A DNA stretch of 64,000 bases, taken from contig JAVJWR010000013.1 of the NCBI GenBank assembly GCA_040221975.1, forward strand, positions 124,001 to 188,000, written 5' to 3'. This document shows, one piece after another, positions 60,014 to 64,000 of this stretch. The stretch comes from Haliea sp040221975. Lineage in GTDB: Bacteria > Pseudomonadota > Gammaproteobacteria > Pseudomonadales > Halieaceae. The position numbers and the translations under genes are program-made. The notes below the pieces were generated by a model. It searched no databases and was not told the DNA's origin. It worked only from the letters and a program-made list of their open reading frames with translations. The stretch's first letter is position 1; every line of letters starts with the position of its first letter.

Positions 60014-61837
60014 TCAATCGTCCGGACTGTCCTCATTTGCCAGGTCATCGTCGTCGGCGAGGCCATCGTCGTCCGTCAGGCCATCGTCGTCGGCGAGGCC
60101 ATCGTCGTCCGTCAGGTCATCATCGTCGGCGAGGCCATCGTCGTCCGTCAGGTCGTCGTCGTCAGCGAGGCCATCGTCGTCCGTCAGGTCATCGTCGTCG
60201 GCGAGGCCATCGTCGTCCGTCAGGTCGTCGTCGCCGGACTCGTCCTGAATGTCATCGGAAAAATCGTCACAGCCGTCGCTGGAATCGTCGTTACTGTCTT
60301 CATCGAGGGAATCGTCGTCACCGAAGCAGGCAAACTCGCGCTCTCCTTCCAGTGCATTCCGGTCCTCGAACTCCACCTCGTCGGCGATACCGTCCGCGAT
60401 CTCATCATCCTTGATCTTCACCAGATCGCCGACCTGGACATTGGCAAAGAACAACTCGGAGCTGATGTCATCGTCATCCCGATCCTCGAATTCCGCTCCG
60501 CTGGTGCTATAGGTCAGGCCCAGAATCGTGATATCCGCACCCGGATTGAAAGACTGCACCGGCCCCTGCAACACTTGATCATCGTCATCGTCCCGGTCGA
60601 TGGTGGTGGCGAACAGGGTATCGCCATCCAGGAATGCCTCCACCTCGAGGAAATCACCGGGGAAAATGTCGGCCAGGGTCAGGTTGTCGACCTGATCGGT
60701 GTCGTCGTCGAGCCGGGTGCGAGCATCCAGTTGCACGGTAACCGTGCCCGGAACCAGCTGCAGGGTGACGGTGAAACTGTCGACGTTCACGGCGCTCACC
60801 GGTGCCTCGACCTTGATCCGGCCACGGCGTGTATCCACCCGCTCGGCCACCAGCTGCGAGTCATTCCAGACACCCTGGATCTGGACCACCAGACCGTTGA
60901 CCAGAGTGAGATCTGCGGGCCGCAATACCGCCGAGGACGCATCGATCTCGACCCCGCCAACCCGGAAGCTCGCCGGGCTGGTATAGCGCGTAATTGCGCC
61001 CTGGACACGCGCGGTTTCACCCTCCTGGAAGCGGCTGCCGGGACCTTGCTCCGCCTCAATGCGGGAGGCCGTTACCACAGTACCGTTGAGCGTCCCGCTG
61101 ACTCGCACCGTCTGCCCCTCGGCTATAGTGCCGCCGGGGATATCCTCGAACTCGGCGGCGCTGAAATCGACAGTCAGATCTCCCAGCACGAACTCGGTAC
61201 CTGTTACGGCACCCACCTGGCCACTCAGCGTGACGCGAGTCTGGCCCGCCACGAAGGTCGACTCCCGCTCCACTCGCGTGGCGCGCAGGCTGTCGCCGCG
61301 ACCGGTAAAACCCGACACTTCTACCACATCATTGACCGCGAGGGTGGCGAATGTAACATCGTCGAGTACCGTACCGGCACGCTCGACAATGACATTGACG
61401 CCGAGGACGGTAAGCAGCCTGGAGTTGCCGTCAGCACTGGTCTCGATACGCGAAATCGGCCCTGTCAACTCGTTGTCATACAGCACCGTCCGGGCGGTAC
61501 CGTTGGCGCCATCGTCAGCCACTTCCCCGGTGACCAGGACCACCATGCCCAGCCGCAGGGCATCCTCACCACGAACTTCGCCGTCGATGATGACTTCCGC
61601 GTCATCAGTGTCGAAACGCACCCCGTTCACAAAGATGCTGCCAAAACCGTCGATGGTACCGCTGCTGGTGGTGCTCTGGCCGGAGCCACCGATACCGCCA
61701 CCGCCACCCGTGGGAGGCGGGGAGGTCACGGCGACGCTATCGCCAGCGCCACCGCCACCACCGCCGCCACAGGCAGCAAGTATCAGGGCGAGGGCACTGG
61801 CAGTAGCCACGGGACGTGGCGAGAAACGTGTTTTCAT
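60014..61837 (-). CDS. DUF5666 repeat lipoprotein with acidic repeat tail
   Basis: 607 residues. Signal peptide with lipobox LAAC followed by seven Gly (about 23-30), then a Gly-rich stretch. Several DUF5666-like beta modules follow (about 60-500), each ending in a pattern like VRVSGTLNGTVVTASRIE; the tail (about 500-607) is almost only Asp, Leu, Thr, Ala and Gly. It includes five 12-residue repeats of LTDDDGLADDDD type. Probably an outer-membrane or surface lipoprotein; the Asp tail could bind Ca2+. Function unknown. It overlaps the DUF6502 gene by 4 nt. Confidence 0.82.
   Translation of the reverse strand: MKTRFSPRPVATASALALILAACGGGGGGGAGDSVAVTSPPPTGGGGGIGGSGQSTTSSGTIDGFGSIFVNGVRFDTDDAEVIIDGEVRGEDALRLGMVVLVTGEVADDGANGTARTVLYDNELTGPISRIETSADGNSRLLTVLGVNVIVERAGTVLDDVTFATLAVNDVVEVSGFTGRGDSLRATRVERESTFVAGQTRVTLSGQVGAVTGTEFVLGDLTVDFSAAEFEDIPGGTIAEGQTVRVSGTLNGTVVTASRIEAEQGPGSRFQEGETARVQGAITRYTSPASFRVGGVEIDASSAVLRPADLTLVNGLVVQIQGVWNDSQLVAERVDTRRGRIKVEAPVSAVNVDSFTVTLQLVPGTVTVQLDARTRLDDDTDQVDNLTLADIFPGDFLEVEAFLDGDTLFATTIDRDDDDDQVLQGPVQSFNPGADITILGLTYSTSGAEFEDRDDDDISSELFFANVQVGDLVKIKDDEIADGIADEVEFEDRNALEGEREFACFGDDDSLDEDSNDDSSDGCDDFSDDIQDESGDDDLTDDDGLADDDDLTDDDGLADDDDLTDDDGLADDDDLTDDDGLADDDGLTDDDGLADDDDLANEDSPDD
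60045..60224. repeat. Five tandem 36-bp repeats (acidic coding minisatellite)
   Basis: Five units start at 60045, 60081, 60117, 60153 and 60189, with an 18-bp partial copy after. Each unit consists of two related 18-bp halves, one ending GGCGAGG and one ending CGTCAGG on the plus strand. Units differ by 0-3 substitutions. They code for the Asp-rich tail of the DUF5666 protein. Confidence 0.95.
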
Positions 61838-62655
61838 GAGGATTGCTCCTGCTCCGAATGCTCGATGTAGTAAATGCCTACGGCGACGTAGGCTGTCTCT
61901 TCACTTGATTCCTGCTGCTCGTCGACCTGGTGCCGGGTCAACCAGGCGTTGTACTCTTCGAGGAGTTCCTGGGACTTGCGATTGGACAAGTCGCGAAACT
62001 CCCTCACCGCTGCCGAGGCGATGGACGCGTTGGATACCTTGCGCTGGAAAAAGCGCTCACCCGGCCGCGCCTCAAGGTTGTGCCCAATGGTGAAGATCAG
62101 CTCGCCAACATCCCTGCCGAGGATATTGATCTTGTCGGTCGGCGTCGCCATGGGGATATAGGCGCGCTCCTTCAGTACAACCCGGCCATCCTCGATCACG
62201 GCATTGTTGCTGGCCTGCAGGATGGACAGCATCGCCGCAGGCGGTATGTCGCCGCTATAGCGCTTTACCAGCGCCGAGAAACTACCGACATCGCCATCCT
62301 GGGACAACGCCGCCGGTTCGCCATCGGCAGCACAGAATTCGCTGTCGTTGAGCCAGCCGCTGATGACGCGGATTGCGCGACTGTAGCGCCTCGCCGCCTC
62401 GGCATTGGCGTCGGGGGCTTCTTCCCGGAGACGGCTGACTTCCTTGCGCGTCATGCCGGTAATCGCCGACACGGCCGACACCGTCGGGCGCTTGCCCGAG
62501 CGCTCGATCAGCAGAAATCCCTCGTCGGCGAAGGCCCGCCTGGCCAGCTCGGCGAAGGCGCCATAGGCCATGCCATGGGACAGCAGGACGCGAGCGAGGG
62601 GACGCAGAATGCGCAGCACAGCGTGACTGAGAACTTGATGTATTGGCATATCCAT
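61834..62655 (-). CDS. DUF6502 family protein, putative DNA-binding regulator
   Basis: 273 residues from the ATG at 62655 (62649 also possible). Seen: LRPLARVLLSHGMAYGAFAELARRAFADEGF and a helix-turn-helix-like SAITGMTRKEVSRLREE near residues 65-80, as in DUF6502 proteins. Function unknown. The stop overlaps the start of the DUF5666 lipoprotein by 4 nt (ATGA), so the two are one unit. A promoter whose -10 sits inside a palindrome lies directly at its start, so it may repress itself and may be read without a leader. Confidence 0.75.
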   Translation of the reverse strand: MDMPIHQVLSHAVLRILRPLARVLLSHGMAYGAFAELARRAFADEGFLLIERSGKRPTVSAVSAITGMTRKEVSRLREEAPDANAEAARRYSRAIRVISGWLNDSEFCAADGEPAALSQDGDVGSFSALVKRYSGDIPPAAMLSILQASNNAVIEDGRVVLKERAYIPMATPTDKINILGRDVGELIFTIGHNLEARPGERFFQRKVSNASIASAAVREFRDLSNRKSQELLEEYNAWLTRHQVDEQQESSEETAYVAVGIYYIEHSEQEQSS

Positions 62656-62657
62656 GT

Positions 62658-62675
62658 TTGGGAATTTATTCCCAA
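62658..62675 (-). promoter_or_regulatory. Palindromic operator at the DUF6502 promoter
   Basis: An 8-bp perfect inverted repeat with a 2-bp spacer: TTGGGAAT-AA-ATTCCCAA on the minus strand. It covers the -10 box and ends 2 bp from the first ATG. A typical dimer-binding autoregulatory site. Confidence 0.7.
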
Positions 62676-62691
62676 TTTCGGGTTTTGTCAA
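62663..62691 (-). promoter_or_regulatory. Putative promoter of the DUF6502-DUF5666 operon
   Basis: Minus strand: TTGACA (62686-62691), 17 bp, TAAATT (62663-62668). Consensus -35 and optimal spacing. Transcription would begin at about 62656, at the first ATG (62655-62653), giving a leaderless mRNA. Confidence 0.7.
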
Positions 62692-62837
62692 ACGCCCGTA
62701 AAGGAACTTTCCACTAAAACCGGACAAAAGCCCGACAGACGCGCCAGTGCATGCTTGTCCCAAGTGAACCCGACGGCAGTGACGGATCAGGATGGTGGCG
62801 TACCGGGTGCCGGACAGCCACTGCCCCGGCAGATCGC

Positions 62838-64000
62838 TCAGGCTTCGATCGCAGCGCGACGATAGGCTGGCAGCCCCTGCAGGATCAGGCCGATCGCCAG
62901 CGGGCATACCAGCAGCGGCAGTAGCGCCAGGGAATAGCGCAGGGCCAGGTCATCCCCGAAAGCAAAGTCGGTGAGCATCGCCACCGCCGTGGGCCCGAAG
63001 GCCAGGCCCAACAGGTTGGTGATAAACAGCATCAGCGCGGATACCTGGGCGCGCATGCGGTTGGGAGTAATGAACTGCACTGCTGCCACACCGACGCCGT
63101 AATGGGCGTTGAGGAAAAACACGATGGGCGCCGCCATCCACACAGCCAGTGTCGGCGAGCCGCTCAAGGGACCCAGCACCGCCGGCAGGATCCAGAGAAC
63201 CGATACCGCCAGGATAATACGCAGTGGAGCATCCTGGTAGCCGCGCCGCAGCAGCGGCTCCACCGCCCAGCCCCCGGCCAGGGCACCGAGGCTGCCGGCA
63301 ACAATGAACATGAAACCAAAGCGGTTGGCCGCCTCGACCCGGGGCAGGTCAAAACTGCGGATCAGAAATTCCGGGTACCAGGCCATGGTGCCGTAACCGA
63401 GTATCCCCAGTACTGCCACCGAGCCGATGGGGGCGACATACGCCCTGAGGTGCTGCCGCAGGTGCGCGCCGATCCCGGCAAGCCCATGCGGCGACTCCAC
63501 GGCATCGACAGCCACCACGCCACTGCGACGCGCCGGCTCACTGAGCAGGCCGAGAAAGATCGCCAGCAGAAAGCCGGGCGCGCCCACGGCAACAAAGGTC
63601 ATCTGCCAGGGCCGCAACTCCCCCAGAAGAGGCAGCACCGGTGGTGGCATGGCCGCGAACCACTGATGCACCATGCCGCCAATGATGTAGGCGAGCCCGC
63701 CACCGAGCGTGATGCCGAGACTGTAGACCGCCAGCGCCCGCGCCAGTTGCTCCCGTGGAAACAGGTCACCGAGCATGGAAAACGCCGCCGGTGACAGGGT
63801 GGCCTCCCCGACTCCCACGCCGATACGCGCCACGAATAGCGCCGCGAAACTGCGCGCAGCGCCACACAAACAGGTCATCAGGCTCCAGGCCACCAGGCCC
63901 ACGGTGATGATCCACTTGCGACTGTGGTGATCCGCCAGGCGGGCAATGGGCAGCCCCATGGCGATGTAGAACATGGAGAAGGCAAAGCCGTGCAGCAGGC
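62838..64000 (-). CDS. MFS transporter (Spinster-like), 5' end outside the window
   Basis: At least 387 residues; the frame stays open to the end of the window (LLHGFAFSMFYIAMGLP before residue 20), so the N-terminal helix is missing. Seen: GLPIARLADHHSRKWII between helices 2 and 3, and GVGVGEATLSPAAFSMLGDLFP in helix 4, hallmarks of the Spinster-like branch of the MFS. About 10-11 helices are visible. Substrate unknown. The 182 bp between it and the DUF6502 start hold only that gene's promoter. Confidence 0.85.
   Translation of the reverse strand, partial: LLHGFAFSMFYIAMGLPIARLADHHSRKWIITVGLVAWSLMTCLCGAARSFAALFVARIGVGVGEATLSPAAFSMLGDLFPREQLARALAVYSLGITLGGGLAYIIGGMVHQWFAAMPPPVLPLLGELRPWQMTFVAVGAPGFLLAIFLGLLSEPARRSGVVAVDAVESPHGLAGIGAHLRQHLRAYVAPIGSVAVLGILGYGTMAWYPEFLIRSFDLPRVEAANRFGFMFIVAGSLGALAGGWAVEPLLRRGYQDAPLRIILAVSVLWILPAVLGPLSGSPTLAVWMAAPIVFFLNAHYGVGVAAVQFITPNRMRAQVSALMLFITNLLGLAFGPTAVAMLTDFAFGDDLALRYSLALLPLLVCPLAIGLILQGLPAYRRAAIEA

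Noticed and set aside
59948..61870. 640-codon open frame on the plus strand opposite the DUF5666 gene, with an Arg/His/Val-rich repetitive start
   Set aside because: It is the antisense of a well-supported minus-strand gene with signal peptide and lipobox; its repeats are the complement of the 36-bp minisatellite and it has no family features.

Overview
This 64 kb window is a gene-dense, GC-rich (about 60-65 % by eye) chromosomal segment of a gammaproteobacterium. The core block fdxA / rpoS-nlpD-pcm-truD-ispF-ispD-ftsB-eno-kdsA-pyrG-tilS-accA has the order known from Pseudomonas and relatives. A sodium-pumping oxaloacetate decarboxylase, a SUF operon ending in sufT-sufE, PopT, MgtE, LutABC and a DUF6502/DUF5666 pair suggest an aerobic, probably marine lineage such as Halieaceae/Cellvibrionales. 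That placement is inference. I saw no tRNA, rRNA, insertion sequence, prophage or CRISPR array, and no gene-free stretch longer than about 210 bp.

Layout. 1-6.1 kb: signalling cluster (HD-GYP phosphodiesterase fragment, orphan CHASE-PAS sensor, large hybrid histidine kinase). 6.2-19.2 kb: the conserved housekeeping block, nearly all on the minus strand with many 1-4 nt gene overlaps. It departs from the usual order in two ways: surE is absent between truD and pcm, and a popT/DUF368 gene sits between pcm and nlpD. 19.2-22.7 kb: oadGAB sodium pump. 22.8-30.4 kb: dusC, an SDR, an M28-type peptidase that has lost its catalytic middle, a POT peptide transporter, a saccharopine-dehydrogenase-like protein and an unrecognised membrane protein. 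30.4-33.4 kb: lutABC for lactate oxidation. 33.4-38.8 kb: a carbon-metabolism operon eda - degenerate GAPDH - GAPDH - ppc. 39-46 kb: folE, an MFS transporter, an acyl-CoA synthetase, PhoD and RhlE. 46.1-49.3 kb: a coupled three-gene cluster of lipoprotein retropepsin, inactive transglutaminase-7TM protein and RimK-like ATP-grasp ligase. 49.5-53.6 kb: msrB, a thioesterase, mgtE, a small membrane protein and a TPR-sulfotransferase. 53.8-60 kb: sufBCDSATE behind a promoter that overlaps a near-perfect IscR type-1 site. 60-64 kb: DUF6502-DUF5666 pair with a palindromic operator, and a truncated MFS gene.

How the genes work together. Carbon enters by the Entner-Doudoroff aldolase (eda) and GAPDH; ppc and the Na+-linked oxaloacetate decarboxylase then sit on opposite sides of the PEP/oxaloacetate/pyruvate node, with LutABC feeding lactate into pyruvate. 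The SUF operon supplies Fe-S clusters, which LutA/LutB, FdxA and other enzymes need. Candidates for follow-up are the catalytic-cysteine-less GAPDH paralogue, the ATP-grasp/7TM/retropepsin operon, the DUF6502/DUF5666 module with its possibly leaderless, self-repressed transcript, and the 14-bp tandem repeat in the rpoS leader.
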